From: Wolbachia endosymbiont of Armadillidium arcangelii
Lineage (GTDB): Bacteria; Pseudomonadota; Alphaproteobacteria; Rickettsiales; Anaplasmataceae
Length of the DNA stretch: 64,000 nt
Direction of reading: 5' to 3'
NCBI RefSeq assembly: GCF_040207875.1
Contig: NZ_CP157942.1
Coordinates: 930,001 to 994,000, forward strand
Shown here piece by piece: positions 8,524 to 18,133 of this stretch (position 1 is its first letter; each line of letters starts with the position of its first letter). Made by a program: the position numbers and the translations under genes. The notes under the pieces were generated by a model. The model worked only from the letters and a program-made list of their open reading frames with translations, ran no database searches and had not been told where the DNA came from.

Positions 8524-9799
8524 ATGACTTTAAACGCCTATTATAACCGCTTTAATCCTGACAAAGAGTACGAAAAGTTTGTTCCTTGCAGGAAGAGGTC
8601 TACAGTCTGCAGAATTAAATGAGACTCAGGAGTATGCTCTTTCTAAGCTTAAAGGCATAGGTGATGCAATATTTCGTGATGGTGATGTTATAACGGGAAG
8701 CAATTGTATTATAGATGCAAAAACTGGTAAAGCTACACTTGAGGGAGGAAAAATCTATCTGCGCGGTGCAGTTAGAAAAGTTGAAAAAGAAGAATTTGTT
8801 ATTCCACTGAGTACCACAGTTCGCATAGGTGTTTATTATGTAGAATCTACGATTACAGAACTTGAGGATGAAAACCTTCGTGATCCTGCTGTTGGTACAA
8901 GAAACTATCAGGAAGTAGGAGCTGCAAGGCTTAAAGTTTCCACCATTTGGGGTTATCAAGCAGAAGGTCTTTCTCCACGTTTTTCTGAAGGAGAGTTTTA
9001 TCCAATCTATAACATTGAAAATGGAGTATTAATAGAACATTCACCACCTCCACAAGCAAACATAGTAACTACTGCTCTTGCTAGTTATGACAAAGAAGCA
9101 AATGGTTCCTACGTCGTAAATGGTCTTGAAGTAATGTTCCTGCAAAAGGAAGAGGGAGAAGGAGGAAAAAAAATATTTGTGATTAATGAGGGCAAAGCTC
9201 ATGTTGATGGCTATGAGATTGAACTTCCTCACAGTATTCGTGTTTCTTTTGATGAAGATCCGGATATAAAATCAGTTGAATCAGAACCACATACTTTTCA
9301 GCCAAATAGCCAAAGAGTAATGGAACTGAAGGTTAATGATTTTCCAATCAGTGAAATCAAGAAAGTAGATATAACTGTTCAAAAAACATTTGCCGTTACT
9401 CATGGTTCATACTCTGGAGCTATTGATCCGATACCTGACTCTGCGGTACTTGAGATTATTCAGATAAAGCAAGGAGACGTTATTTATGAAAATAGTACAG
9501 ATTACAAGCTCAGTGGAGGAAATGTTGATTGGTCATTACCGGGAAAGGAACCAGCACCTGGGAGTAGTTATCAAATAACCTACCGCTTTCGCACTCATGT
9601 AAGCCCTGAAGATGTAAATGAACAGGGATGTAAAGTAAGGGGAGCAGTTGACAATAGCTTGGTTTTAGTTGATTACACCTGGAAAATGCCCCGTTATGAT
9701 TTAATCACCATAGACGCAAAAGGGGTAGTAAGGAGAATAAAAGGAATCACTGCCATTAAGTTAAGGGAAAGAGAAGTTAAGATTGGACAAAAAATTTGA
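8524..9799 (+). pseudogene. DUF4815 tail protein, 5' part, frameshifted and split by IS4
   Basis: Translation from the ATG at 8524 gives MTLNAYYNRFNPDKEYEK and then runs into a stop. In the next frame the text continues as FLAGRGLQSAELNETQ, the normal continuation of DUF4815 tail proteins, so one A has probably been lost near 8573-8577. The second frame stays open to the start of the IS at 9748 and then reads into IS sequence to a stop at 9799. The 3' part resumes at 11323 in the same frame: joining across one copy of the 11-bp duplication gives VRRIKGIAHPWK. The intact protein would be a large tail-fibre or baseplate component. Confidence 0.75.
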
Positions 9800-11322
9800 A
9801 GTGATTGATAATTATGGTAAATACTAGGGTGAATTTTTAAGAAAAGAGAGTCTGAAAAGTGCAAGTTATTTAAAAAAGTAATAATTGCAGGTTATTTTGC
9901 AAAGAATGTACTAATGCAATGATACTGAAAAGATATCTTGAATTTAAAACACATGTTTTCTAGCTCTTTTCTGGTAGTTGAGTGAACGAATATCAGATAT
10001 CTTATGACGATCAACTCTTCTCCCTTTTCTTACCACTAAAGTGTTCATCAAAAATAACTGTGATAGTCGATCCATAATGCAGTCTATGTCTGACTCTGTA
10101 GAAAAAATATCAAAGGCTAAGTTTTTAATCGCATTAAATGAGACAGATTTATTGATGCTTTTTTTTAGTTTACTATTCTGTGCGCTCAACGTCTCTTCAT
10201 CATCTTCTATCATGATACTTTCTAGATTACTGATGAAGATAGTTGACCAAAAATCCTGCTTGATAGTTTCAATACTTTTTCCTGTGAAATTCTCTAAATT
10301 TAATCTTCCCTTCAGCCTAGAAAAAAATGTTTCTACTCCCCAGCGCAAGTAATATAATCTCTCAAACTCTTCGACTGTAAAACTTTGCTCATCTAACAGA
10401 GATGTTACTAACACTTCAACTTCTCCAGAAGAAAGTATTATTTTGACTAACCTGAATTTCATCTCATCAGGTAATCCTAGCTTTCGTAGCTGTCTTGCTA
10501 CTTTAATAGGTGCGGTAGACACTACCACCATACTAGATGGGCTTTCCGGCTTAAACATAGCGTTTATTTCATTGAAAGACGAACTTGGACAGCGAATTAT
10601 ATAATTGATTTTCCTTCCTGTAAGCTCAGCAAGAAATCGATAAGATACGTATCCTCTATCACAGATTAACAAATCGTCTGATTTTATGGATTCAAGCATA
10701 CCGATCGCTAAATCAACCTCATAGCTGTCACCTCTACTTAGCACAGATTTTATTGCAATATTATTTAGCACATCGTAGCAAACTTCAAAGGTTGCACTTG
10801 TATAGTCTTCAAATCTCTGGATTCCATTCCATACTGCTCTTGAGCCAAACTCGCCTATTATTTTGTCGCTCTTTGGCAGAATCAGTATTGAAGCATCAAA
10901 TGCAAGTACTCTGAAGCCATGGTGGGTTTTAAATTCCTGATCTTGGTAGTATAGGGAAACTATATCATCATTTAACTCTGAAAACGCAGTATGCTTTAGC
11001 TTCTTTCTTGCTTGAGTAAATGCACTTGCCGTAATTGTGTAATCTTTTCTTGTATGCAGAACAAACTCATTAAGCATTACTTGTAATGACTTTACACTCT
11101 TTCTAAAAATCAGGAGAAATACATTAATGAAGGGCAGCTTTCTTTTTCGTGAGAAGTCTTTTGAGGATGCTCTGTGTGCGTTTATAAAGTTTAAACTCAT
11201 CAATTTATTTTTTATAAACATGATTATTCTTTTTTTTACTCATGTCATTACTTCTTTTAATTTGTGGATCTTACCTGATTTTACAATACAGTCCATCACT
11301 TTCCCTTAACTTAATGGCAGTG
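9748..11322 (-). mobile_element. Complete IS4-family insertion sequence, 1575 bp
   Basis: The ends are perfect 24-bp inverted repeats that begin CACTGCCATTAAGTTAAGGG. The element is flanked on both sides by the direct repeat ATAAAAGGAAT (9737-9747 and 11323-11333), an 11-bp target duplication in the range known for IS4. It encodes one transposase on the minus strand (9944-11221). Identical ends and intact coding suggest a recent insertion. It interrupts the DUF4815 tail gene. Confidence 0.93.
9944..11221 (-). CDS. IS4-family DDE transposase
   Basis: The 425-residue protein is full length for the family. It has the first catalytic Asp in VLAFDASI, the second in LLICDRGY, and the IS4 signature YYLRWGVETFFSRLKGRL (Y-x2-R-x3-E-x6-K) carrying the catalytic Glu. 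It cuts and pastes its own element using the 24-bp ends. It fills most of the IS at 9748-11322 and reads opposite to the interrupted tail gene. No frameshift or stop is visible, so it should be active. Confidence 0.93.
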   Translation of the reverse strand: MFIKNKLMSLNFINAHRASSKDFSRKRKLPFINVFLLIFRKSVKSLQVMLNEFVLHTRKDYTITASAFTQARKKLKHTAFSELNDDIVSLYYQDQEFKTHHGFRVLAFDASILILPKSDKIIGEFGSRAVWNGIQRFEDYTSATFEVCYDVLNNIAIKSVLSRGDSYEVDLAIGMLESIKSDDLLICDRGYVSYRFLAELTGRKINYIIRCPSSSFNEINAMFKPESPSSMVVVSTAPIKVARQLRKLGLPDEMKFRLVKIILSSGEVEVLVTSLLDEQSFTVEEFERLYYLRWGVETFFSRLKGRLNLENFTGKSIETIKQDFWSTIFISNLESIMIEDDEETLSAQNSKLKKSINKSVSFNAIKNLAFDIFSTESDIDCIMDRLSQLFLMNTLVVRKGRRVDRHKISDIRSLNYQKRARKHVF

Positions 11323-12036
11323 ATAAAAGGAATTGCCCACCCTTGGAAACCATCAATGCCAAAAGCGCCTAGCGGACAACTTTTACTCTGCTACATTCAT
11401 CAGACGTGGAAAGATGGGGAAAAGGTGAAAGTAATGAATAATGCTATCCATGCTGTACCGATGAATGAACTCGAAGCAATGAAGAGTGGAATAAGAGATC
11501 TTTATGTGCTAGTTGCAGAGGAACGTCTACGTAATGATGCAAATTCAAGAGAACCTACCACAAAAAAAGGAGTATTTGTTGATCCGTTCTTTGATGATGA
11601 TATGCGTGATCAGGGTATTTCCCAAACTGCAGCAATAGTAAACAAGGAACTAATTTTGCCAATAGACGTAGAAATTATTGATGTTGAGAAGGGAAAAAAA
11701 CCTTATTTGTTGCCGTATGAACTTGAGCCGGTATTGGAACAGCTTTTACAGACTAAAAGTGAAAGGATCAATCCATATCAGGCATTTGATCCGATACCTG
11801 CAAAAGTTACCATGAACAAAAACACCGATCACTGGACCGAGATAAAGACCAATTGGTCAAGTCCAGTGACAAGAGAATTTAATACTAGAGAAACAACAGA
11901 GTTATTGTCAAGTAATTCATATGAAACTGAGTTTATGAGAGAAGCAGTACAAGATTTTGAGATCGAAGGTTTTGAGCCAAATGAGAAGCTTAAAGAGATA
12001 AAATTCGATGGCATCGTCATTCAACCCGTGGCATAG
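11242..12036 (+). pseudogene. DUF4815 tail protein, 3' part after the IS4 insertion
   Basis: The open frame starts inside the IS end and becomes phage sequence at 11323 (IKGIAHPWKPSMPKAPSGQ). It is in phase with the fragment ending at 9747, so the two were one gene before insertion. It holds a conserved DPFFDDDMRDQGISQTA motif typical of these tail proteins. It ends at 12036, 11 bases before a GTG that opens the next part in another frame. That next gene may have been the C-terminal part of the same protein. Confidence 0.75.
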
Positions 12037-12047
12037 GGGAAAAAAAA

Positions 12048-13232
12048 GTGGAAGCTAACAACCAGGGAAAATTAAAGGGAAAGGTGAAAGTACCGGCAAA
12101 TATTCCAGCAGGTACTAAATTAGTACAGTTTTATGGGGATAAAGGAAGCTATGGAGAAGCAACATATACTGGTAAAAAAACTATTACCATAGAAGAAAGA
12201 AGAAGAGTTTTTTCCAGCAAACGTGTTGATCCTTTGGCACAGACATTTACCTTGGATGAAAGTAGGCATATAGGAGGTGTAGATCTATGGTTTACAAATA
12301 GCGGCAAAAGACGTGTTGTTGTGCAGATTCGTGAAACAACAGTTGGAGTGCCCTCGCAAACAGTTATCGCTGAAAATTCCATCGAGCCAACTAAAATCAA
12401 TACTAACGGCACAGCAACGCGTATAACTTGGTCACCAGTGTTTTGCCATGGAGGGCAGGAATATGCGATAGTTTTACTTACCGATGACGGGGAAAATGCG
12501 GTCAAAGTAGCAGAACTTGGCAAATACGATGCAGTAAACAGCCGTTGGGTAACCAGTCAGCCTTATCAAGTAGGAGTACTACTTTCATCGAGCAATGCAA
12601 GTACTTGGACTCCACATCAAAATTTAGATTTAACGTTTCGACTACTAGCTGCAAAATTTAGCGAAAATTCTCACGTTGTTGATCTGGGCAAAGTTACAGC
12701 AAACAATACTTCAGATTTAATTGTTTTGACGAACGTCGAAAAAGTAGCATTTGATACCAATGTGGAATTTGTTTTAACAGATGAAGAGGGAAGAGAAAAC
12801 TTTTTGTCTGATAATTTGCCGCTTGCACTGCGTGAAAGATTATCTGGAGAGCTAACGGTAAAAGCAAGCCTAAAAGGAGGGCAAGAAAAAAGTCCAGTGT
12901 TATATCCTGGGTTACAGCTAGTTCTGGGAAATATAAGGGAAGAAGGAGATTATGTCACCAGGAGCATTACCGCCGGCTCTAACACTAAGATAACAATTAC
13001 CTACGATGCATTGATACCCGGTACTGCAGACGTTAAAACTTATGTAGAGAAAAACGTGGGAGAATGGCAATTAGTAAATTTAACAACGGGAAAACCAATA
13101 GGAGACAACTGGGTGGAAAGAACTCACGTGCTATCAAATTTTAATGGTAATGAGACAAGGGTAAAATTAGTGCTTAGCGGAACGGTTGTTTATCGTCCAA
13201 GAGTGAAAAATTTAAGAGTGATTGTAACATAG
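12048..13232 (+). CDS. Tail fibre protein, possibly the C-terminal half of the DUF4815 protein
   Basis: The 394-residue product begins at GTG after an AGGGG at 12035-12039, or is a frame-shifted continuation of the upstream gene. The DPLAQTFTLDESRHIGGVDLWF segment near residue 62 is the kind of carbohydrate-binding-like beta module seen at the C-terminus of long DUF4815 tail proteins. That favours one ancestral gene broken at the poly-A run 12040-12047, where a 2-base deletion would restore the frame. As it stands it has a usable ribosome site and could be translated alone. It is beta-rich throughout, as expected for a tail appendage. Confidence 0.65.
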   Translation: MEANNQGKLKGKVKVPANIPAGTKLVQFYGDKGSYGEATYTGKKTITIEERRRVFSSKRVDPLAQTFTLDESRHIGGVDLWFTNSGKRRVVVQIRETTVGVPSQTVIAENSIEPTKINTNGTATRITWSPVFCHGGQEYAIVLLTDDGENAVKVAELGKYDAVNSRWVTSQPYQVGVLLSSSNASTWTPHQNLDLTFRLLAAKFSENSHVVDLGKVTANNTSDLIVLTNVEKVAFDTNVEFVLTDEEGRENFLSDNLPLALRERLSGELTVKASLKGGQEKSPVLYPGLQLVLGNIREEGDYVTRSITAGSNTKITITYDALIPGTADVKTYVEKNVGEWQLVNLTTGKPIGDNWVERTHVLSNFNGNETRVKLVLSGTVVYRPRVKNLRVIVT

Positions 13233-13234
13233 AA

Positions 13235-13420
13235 ATGCCAAATGATGAAACTAAACGAGGATATCCTTTGCCGCATCCAGAGAACATTGCTGCTCAAGAT
13301 GTAGTACGTATACGCAGAGCCATAGAAAAGATAGATGAAGATATGAGTGAAAGAGAAGAGGAACTTAAAAATAATTTTGAACGATTTAGATTTGAAACTT
13401 TTTTGAATTTTTGGGAATGA
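13235..13420 (+). CDS. Small tail-fibre-associated protein, or 5' end of the next gene
   Basis: The 61-residue product starts MPNDETKRGYPLPHPENIA and continues as a charged helix with coiled-coil character. It overlaps the next frame by 10 bases. One extra T in the T-run at 13399-13404 would join it in frame to the next gene, whose own start (TTG 13411 or ATG 13417) has no clear ribosome site. It is therefore either a separate small chaperone-like protein or the N-terminus of the 500-residue fibre. Confidence 0.5.
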   Translation: MPNDETKRGYPLPHPENIAAQDVVRIRRAIEKIDEDMSEREEELKNNFERFRFETFLNFWE

Positions 13421-14913
13421 AAGAAGCAATATACCAAAGGATAAAGGATTTAGCAGCAAGTAGCACACCTTATCAATTGGCATATCTTGCAAAATCGCTG
13501 GAATTGATAGCAGATAAAAAAGCTATTTCCAACGTTGTACAAATGACCACAATAAAAGAAATAATTGATGCACTACAAGGAAGACTTAAGGATTTAGCAG
13601 CAAATAGTACACCAGATCAACTAGCATATCTTGCTAAAGCATTGGAATTGATAGTCGACAAAAGTGCAGTGTCTGAAATTGTATACATGACAGATGGAAA
13701 GTTGAAAGAGCTCCTAAACGCTGCAAGATCGCACTTGAATGAGATAAACACTAACAAGGAAAATTCAATATCAGCGATAACTGTAGCAAAGACAAAGTCT
13801 GTAAATGAGATCAATACGCTAAAAACTAACACCTTGGATACTTTAAAAGTGTCATCAGATTCATATGTATCGCTACTTGACACGAGAAAGGATGCCAATA
13901 TTGCGGCAATAAACAGTATTAGCAACAATCATAAAGATGGTCTTAAAGGTGTAGTAGAAAGTTTTCGTGCTATTAATAATGTACCACCTGGTTCATCAAT
14001 TATAGGAGAAATAGAAACTCGAGATGAGCAATTAAAAGCATCCCTTACAAACGAGATAAAAATTAGGGAAAATCAGCTAAGAACACTCACAACCAAATTC
14101 AACTCCATCAATGATGTGCCTAGCAGTTCATCAATTATGAAAGAAGTGAAAAAGAGAAATATGGTTGAACTAGGGTCATTACCTTTCTTGTTTGGTGTGC
14201 TCAGTAGAAAAAATAATTACCTTGGCTATGGAACTTTCACAACTGAATTTGGAAAATGGAACAGTGGAACCGACTACATGCTACAACTACTAGCAGGTAG
14301 CCATATATACGATACAAGTTACGTTAGCTTTTATCGGCCAAGACAACTCAGTTTTATAGAGGGAAATAAAGGTACATTTATTTACGGAGAGTTATACACA
14401 AACAGTTTTTCGAGTAGTCATGATTCAATATATTACTACCCATATGCTGCACTTGGAGTAATATTTGTAAAAAATACAACCAATGCGAACATAAATAAAA
14501 CAATAGAATTTGTTGGATCATCTTGGAGTGCGGAATATGCAAGTGCAGGATTATTTGTGGGAATTCCTGATAACACCAATGCTAATAAGTCAAGAATTTC
14601 AAGTATAACGTGGAAAAATGTTTACATACACACGGGTTATAGTAGCAGCTTTGCTGGATCAGGGAATGTAGAAATTCCAGCAGGAAAAACAGTTGCAGTA
14701 TTACTTTATACATCATCTTATCTATATTCCAGAGGAAAAGTTAGTGAAGGTATGCTTTCAGGTGATGTACATATCTATGGTCAGTTTATCCAGTGGGGAA
14801 TTTATAACATACGTAACAACTTTTTAACTGCAGGGCTTGAAGTTGATGTAGAGAGGACACTAAGAGCGTGGCAATGTCCGGGATTATCTGAAACCTATGA
14901 GCTCTGGAGGTAA
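13411..14913 (+). CDS. Putative tail fibre with repeat/coiled-coil stalk
   Basis: The protein is 500 residues long. The first 100 hold two copies of a roughly 50-residue unit (KDLAASSTPYQLAYLAKSLELI and KDLAANSTPDQLAYLAKALELI). A long charged coiled-coil stalk follows to about residue 250, and then a beta-rich, Tyr/Ser-rich C-terminal head of about 230 residues. This is the architecture of phage fibres that contact host cells. It lies just before a putative fibre assembly gene. The start lacks a Shine-Dalgarno sequence, which supports fusion to the preceding short frame. The receptor is not inferable. Confidence 0.65.
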   Translation: MGMKEAIYQRIKDLAASSTPYQLAYLAKSLELIADKKAISNVVQMTTIKEIIDALQGRLKDLAANSTPDQLAYLAKALELIVDKSAVSEIVYMTDGKLKELLNAARSHLNEINTNKENSISAITVAKTKSVNEINTLKTNTLDTLKVSSDSYVSLLDTRKDANIAAINSISNNHKDGLKGVVESFRAINNVPPGSSIIGEIETRDEQLKASLTNEIKIRENQLRTLTTKFNSINDVPSSSSIMKEVKKRNMVELGSLPFLFGVLSRKNNYLGYGTFTTEFGKWNSGTDYMLQLLAGSHIYDTSYVSFYRPRQLSFIEGNKGTFIYGELYTNSFSSSHDSIYYYPYAALGVIFVKNTTNANINKTIEFVGSSWSAEYASAGLFVGIPDNTNANKSRISSITWKNVYIHTGYSSSFAGSGNVEIPAGKTVAVLLYTSSYLYSRGKVSEGMLSGDVHIYGQFIQWGIYNIRNNFLTAGLEVDVERTLRAWQCPGLSETYELWR

Positions 14914-14919
14914 CAAACA

Positions 14920-15477
14920 ATGTCTATCTATATTAGATTTGAGAATGATAAACAAGTAGAAACAACAACGCTTGAAAGTAAGCCAACAGGGAATGATTGG
15001 TACGAAGCACCAGAAAATTTCGACTGGCAAAAGAGTTATTGTTTAACAGAAGGAGGGAAAATTGTTGAGAGGAGTCAAGAAAATATTGAGCTGGAATTAC
15101 TGGAAACTGCGAAACTTTCTGCATTTTCTAGTCTTCGTGCTTATTATAATAACTATACTCACCAATATGCAGGATATTCTCATCAAAAGCTTAAGTCGTA
15201 CGAAATACAAGCAAAAGCCGCAGAGAACATTTTAGCATCACCAGAGTCTATAAATAAGAAAGATGCAGAAGTTATAGAGCCATTAGCAAAAGTCCGTGGT
15301 ATTACAGTTATCGAAATGGCAAGGATAATCGAGGAAAAAGTGAAAAAAGCAGTAAAAGCGATAGTGAAATGCGAGGAGTTGGAAGACATGGCGAAGAGGA
15401 AAATTGAAGAAGCTAAAAGTGAAGTAGAGCTACAGGCTTTGCTCAATGACTTTAAACAAAGAATGCAAAAAAAATGA
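14920..15477 (+). CDS. Putative tail fibre assembly protein
   Basis: This 185-residue product opens with a short beta region (MSIYIRFENDKQVETTTLE, then WYEAPENFDWQKSY) typical of the N-terminus of fibre assembly chaperones. A long highly charged helix follows. It is placed directly after the fibre gene and its stop overlaps the start of the sheath gene (ATGA). The helper role is inferred from position and form. Confidence 0.55.
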   Translation: MSIYIRFENDKQVETTTLESKPTGNDWYEAPENFDWQKSYCLTEGGKIVERSQENIELELLETAKLSAFSSLRAYYNNYTHQYAGYSHQKLKSYEIQAKAAENILASPESINKKDAEVIEPLAKVRGITVIEMARIIEEKVKKAVKAIVKCEELEDMAKRKIEEAKSEVELQALLNDFKQRMQKK

Positions 15478-16637
15478 CAGAGCAATTTTTACATGGTGTA
15501 AATGTTATTGAGGTAACCTCAGGGGCCAAGGTAGTACGCACAGCTAAATCATCAGTGATAGGAGTAATAGGTACTGCACCTGAAGCTGACGAGCAAAAAT
15601 TTCCACTGAATAAGCCAGTACTGATAGCAGGAAGCTTAAAAGAAGCGGTAAAACTTGGCAAAAAGGGGACTCTTTTTTCAGCAGTAAATGGAGTATTTTC
15701 CCAAATTGGTGCAACAGTAGTAGTTATTCGAGTTGAAGAAAGTGATCCAAAATTAAAAGAAGAAGAGACGCTGAAGAATATAATTGGCGGTGTTGATGAG
15801 GAAACCGGAGAATATCAGGGAATTGAGGCATTTCTCAGCAGTGAAAGCATAGTTCATGTTGCGCCAAGAATATTAATTGCACCTCAGTTTACTCACCAAC
15901 TACCAGAAGATGGCAAAAATCCAGTGATTTCAGCATTAATTTCTATAGCAGAAAAGCTAAGAAGCATAATAGTAGCAGATGGACCAAATACCAATGATGA
16001 AGAAGCAATAAAATGGCGAAAGAGCATCGGTAGCTCAAGAGTTTACATCGTTGATCCATGGATTAAGGTCTTTGAAGAGGAAGAAAAACCGGCAAGTCCT
16101 TTTGTAGCAGGTTTAATAGCTAAAGTAGATAGCGAGCAAGGATTTTGGCATTCACCTTCAAATAAAGAGATAAACGGTATTGTTGGAACGAGCAGGCCTA
16201 TTGATTTTACGCTCGGTAATACAAATTGTAGAGCAAACCACTTAAATGAAAATGAAGTAACAACGATAATTCATCAAAATGGCTACAGACTTTGGGGAAA
16301 TAGGACATGTTCAAACGATTCGAAATGGGCTTTTCTATCAGTGAGGCGTACTGCAGATTTAATTAACGATAGTTTACTTCGAGCTCATCTCTGGGCAGTT
16401 GATCGAAATATTACCAAAACTTATATAGATGATGTGATTGAGGGGGTGAATTCTTATTTGGCCAATTTAAAAGCACAAGGAGCTATTATCAGCGGAAAAT
16501 GTTATGCAACACCCGAATTCAATACACCAGCAAATATTGCAAGCGGAAAAGTATATTTTGACTTCGAATTTACACCACCATATCCAGCTGAACAGATTAC
16601 TTTTCGTTCATGGTTGGTGAATAATGAAATATCGTAA
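15474..16637 (+). CDS. Phage tail sheath protein (P2 FI-like)
   Basis: The 387-residue protein matches P2-type sheath in length and text. It starts with FLHGVNVIEVTSGAKVV, has a central DGPNTNDEEAIKWRKSIGSSR stretch and a conserved C-terminal domain with AHLWAVDRNITKTYIDDV. It ends in a strand typical of sheath handshakes (GKVYFDFEFTPPYPAEQITF). Sheath subunits polymerise around the tail tube and contract during infection. The gene is coupled by ATGA overlap to the assembly gene and followed after 21 bases by the tube gene. Confidence 0.9.
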   Translation: MTEQFLHGVNVIEVTSGAKVVRTAKSSVIGVIGTAPEADEQKFPLNKPVLIAGSLKEAVKLGKKGTLFSAVNGVFSQIGATVVVIRVEESDPKLKEEETLKNIIGGVDEETGEYQGIEAFLSSESIVHVAPRILIAPQFTHQLPEDGKNPVISALISIAEKLRSIIVADGPNTNDEEAIKWRKSIGSSRVYIVDPWIKVFEEEEKPASPFVAGLIAKVDSEQGFWHSPSNKEINGIVGTSRPIDFTLGNTNCRANHLNENEVTTIIHQNGYRLWGNRTCSNDSKWAFLSVRRTADLINDSLLRAHLWAVDRNITKTYIDDVIEGVNSYLANLKAQGAIISGKCYATPEFNTPANIASGKVYFDFEFTPPYPAEQITFRSWLVNNEIS

Positions 16638-16658
16638 ATTTTATTAAGGGGAAGAAAG

Positions 16659-17165
16659 ATGCTACCAAAAATTTTAAAGAATTTTAATGTATTCGTAGAT
16701 GGCCGGGGTTATGCAGGAAAAATAGATGAAATAACCTTGCCGAAGCTTACCATAAAAACAGAAGAATACCGAGCTGGTGGTATGGATATTCCAATAAATA
16801 TTGATATAGGCATGGAAAAGCTAGAAGCAGATTTCACTTTTTCTGAGTATGATTCAGAGCTATTTAGACTTTTTGGGTTGATAAATGGAAATTCGGTATC
16901 TTTGACGCTAAGGGGCGGATTACAAGGCAGCGGAAGCAATGATATTGAAGGAGTAATTATCAACCTTAGGGGCATATTCAAAGAATTTGACTTTGGTAGC
17001 TGGAAACCTGCTGAAAAAGCAACGCTGAAGTGTACTGTAGCTGCCCATTACTATAAACTTACTATCGGTGGTAATGAGTTAATAGAAATCGATGCTGAAA
17101 ATATGATTAGAAAGATAAATGGTGTTGATCAGATGGCATTACTTCAGACAGTGCTTGGAATATGA
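16659..17165 (+). CDS. Phage major tail tube protein (P2 FII-like)
   Basis: This 168-residue protein has the length and opening of P2 FII proteins (MLPKILKNFNVFVDGRGYAG). It carries the later RGIFKEFDFGSWKPAE and a C-terminal RKINGVDQM motif known in that family. It forms the inner tube of the contractile tail. An AAGGGGAAG ribosome site precedes the ATG. It is followed after 74 bases by gpE. Confidence 0.92.
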   Translation: MLPKILKNFNVFVDGRGYAGKIDEITLPKLTIKTEEYRAGGMDIPINIDIGMEKLEADFTFSEYDSELFRLFGLINGNSVSLTLRGGLQGSGSNDIEGVIINLRGIFKEFDFGSWKPAEKATLKCTVAAHYYKLTIGGNELIEIDAENMIRKINGVDQMALLQTVLGI

Positions 17166-17239
17166 AGATTTTTAGAATTCTATTTTTTAGATGTTGATCA
17201 AAAACGTTTTACAAGATTTTATTTTTTTAGGAGAATTTT

Positions 17240-17497
17240 ATGCAAACTATAACACTAAACAACCCAATAACAGTTGATGGTATTTCTGTCTCAGAACTTA
17301 CCGTTAGACGTCCAAAAGTTAGAGACTATTTGGCAATAGAACGCATTAATGGTAGCGACCTAAATAAGGAAGTAACTTTGACTGCCAATTTGACATCAGT
17401 TGCAAAAGAAGCGATTGAAGAGTTAGATATTGCTGATTATGTGAAAGTGCAAGAGGTATTAAAGGATTTTTTTTCACCGATTATCCAAAAAACTTGA
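17240..17497 (+). CDS. Phage tail assembly protein (gpE-like), tail module 1
   Basis: This 85-residue protein has the usual layout of P2 gpE-type tail assembly chaperones (start ITLNNPITVDG, then RRPKVRDYLAIE). These bind the tape measure during tail assembly. The stop at 17495-17497 overlaps a second small frame (17494-17625) in the -1 frame at a run of six A. P2-like phages make an E-E' fusion by -1 frameshifting at this place. An AGGAG lies upstream of the ATG. Bases from 17369 onward match the inverted copy near 63.8 kb. Confidence 0.85.
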   Translation: MQTITLNNPITVDGISVSELTVRRPKVRDYLAIERINGSDLNKEVTLTANLTSVAKEAIEELDIADYVKVQEVLKDFFSPIIQKT

Positions 17498-18133
17498 GAT
17501 TAGAAATACTAGTGCTTGGCTCTATCATAGGTGGTGGAGTTGAGCACATTCTTGATATGGAGATTAGTGAGTTTATTTTATGGAGCAAATTAGCTAGGGA
17601 GTTCAAATGTCAGTATTATCGATAAAAATAGGTGCGGTACTTGATGGCAGTTTTAATACTGTAATAAAGGGAAGCAGTAGTCAACTTACCCGTCTTGGTG
17701 AGAATATAAGAAAGCTTGATTCATCTTTAAAATCAGTATCAAAGTTTAAGCAGTTGGGTAGTGATGTTTTAACTAGCAGAAGGTCATGGAAAGGTTTTGA
17801 GGATCAGGTAAAATCTTTAGCTAAACAAATGAAAGCAATAGAGAAACCAAGCAAAACTTTAAAAGCTGAGTTTGATAAAGCTAAGTTTTCTGCAACAAAA
17901 GCAAAAGAAGCATATTTGAAAAAGAGAGATGCTTTGCATTCATTTAATGAAGAAGTAAGGAAAAGTGGAAGAAATATTAAGTCATTAGTAAGTGATCAAT
18001 ATAAACTTGGTTCTTCTATTGAAGTGCTAAAAGGTAAGTATGGTAAGCTTGGGTCTGCAATACGTAGTCACCAAAGTTTTTTAGCAAGCAAAGCACATTT
18101 TAAGTCACAAATTATAGAGACTATTGGGCTAGG
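17369..18133 (+). repeat. 765-bp inverted repeat, copy 1
   Basis: This stretch runs from codon 44 of gpE to about codon 176 of the tape measure. It matches the reverse complement of 63057-63821 at every place I compared; about 180 bases were checked base by base and the proteins agree across the whole length. The homologous sequence immediately outside differs at about one base in five to ten. Confidence 0.85.
17494..17625 (+). CDS. gpE'-like small tail protein, probable -1 frameshift product
   Basis: The 43-codon frame starts at a TTG overlapping the gpE stop and ends inside the tape measure start. Its text (LEILVLGSIIGGGVEH, then EISEFILWSKLAREF) resembles the E' part of P2-type gpE/E'. 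No ribosome site fits the TTG. Slippage by one base on the Lys codon in the A-run at 17487-17492 would fuse it to gpE, as known in P2. Confidence 0.6.
   Translation: MRLEILVLGSIIGGGVEHILDMEISEFILWSKLAREFKCQYYR

Noticed and set aside
17487..17493. Canonical X XXY YYZ heptamer AAAAAAC
   Set aside because: The heptamer exists, but it is not in the phase required for tandem slippage. Only single-tRNA slippage on AAA fits, so I do not call it a classical site.
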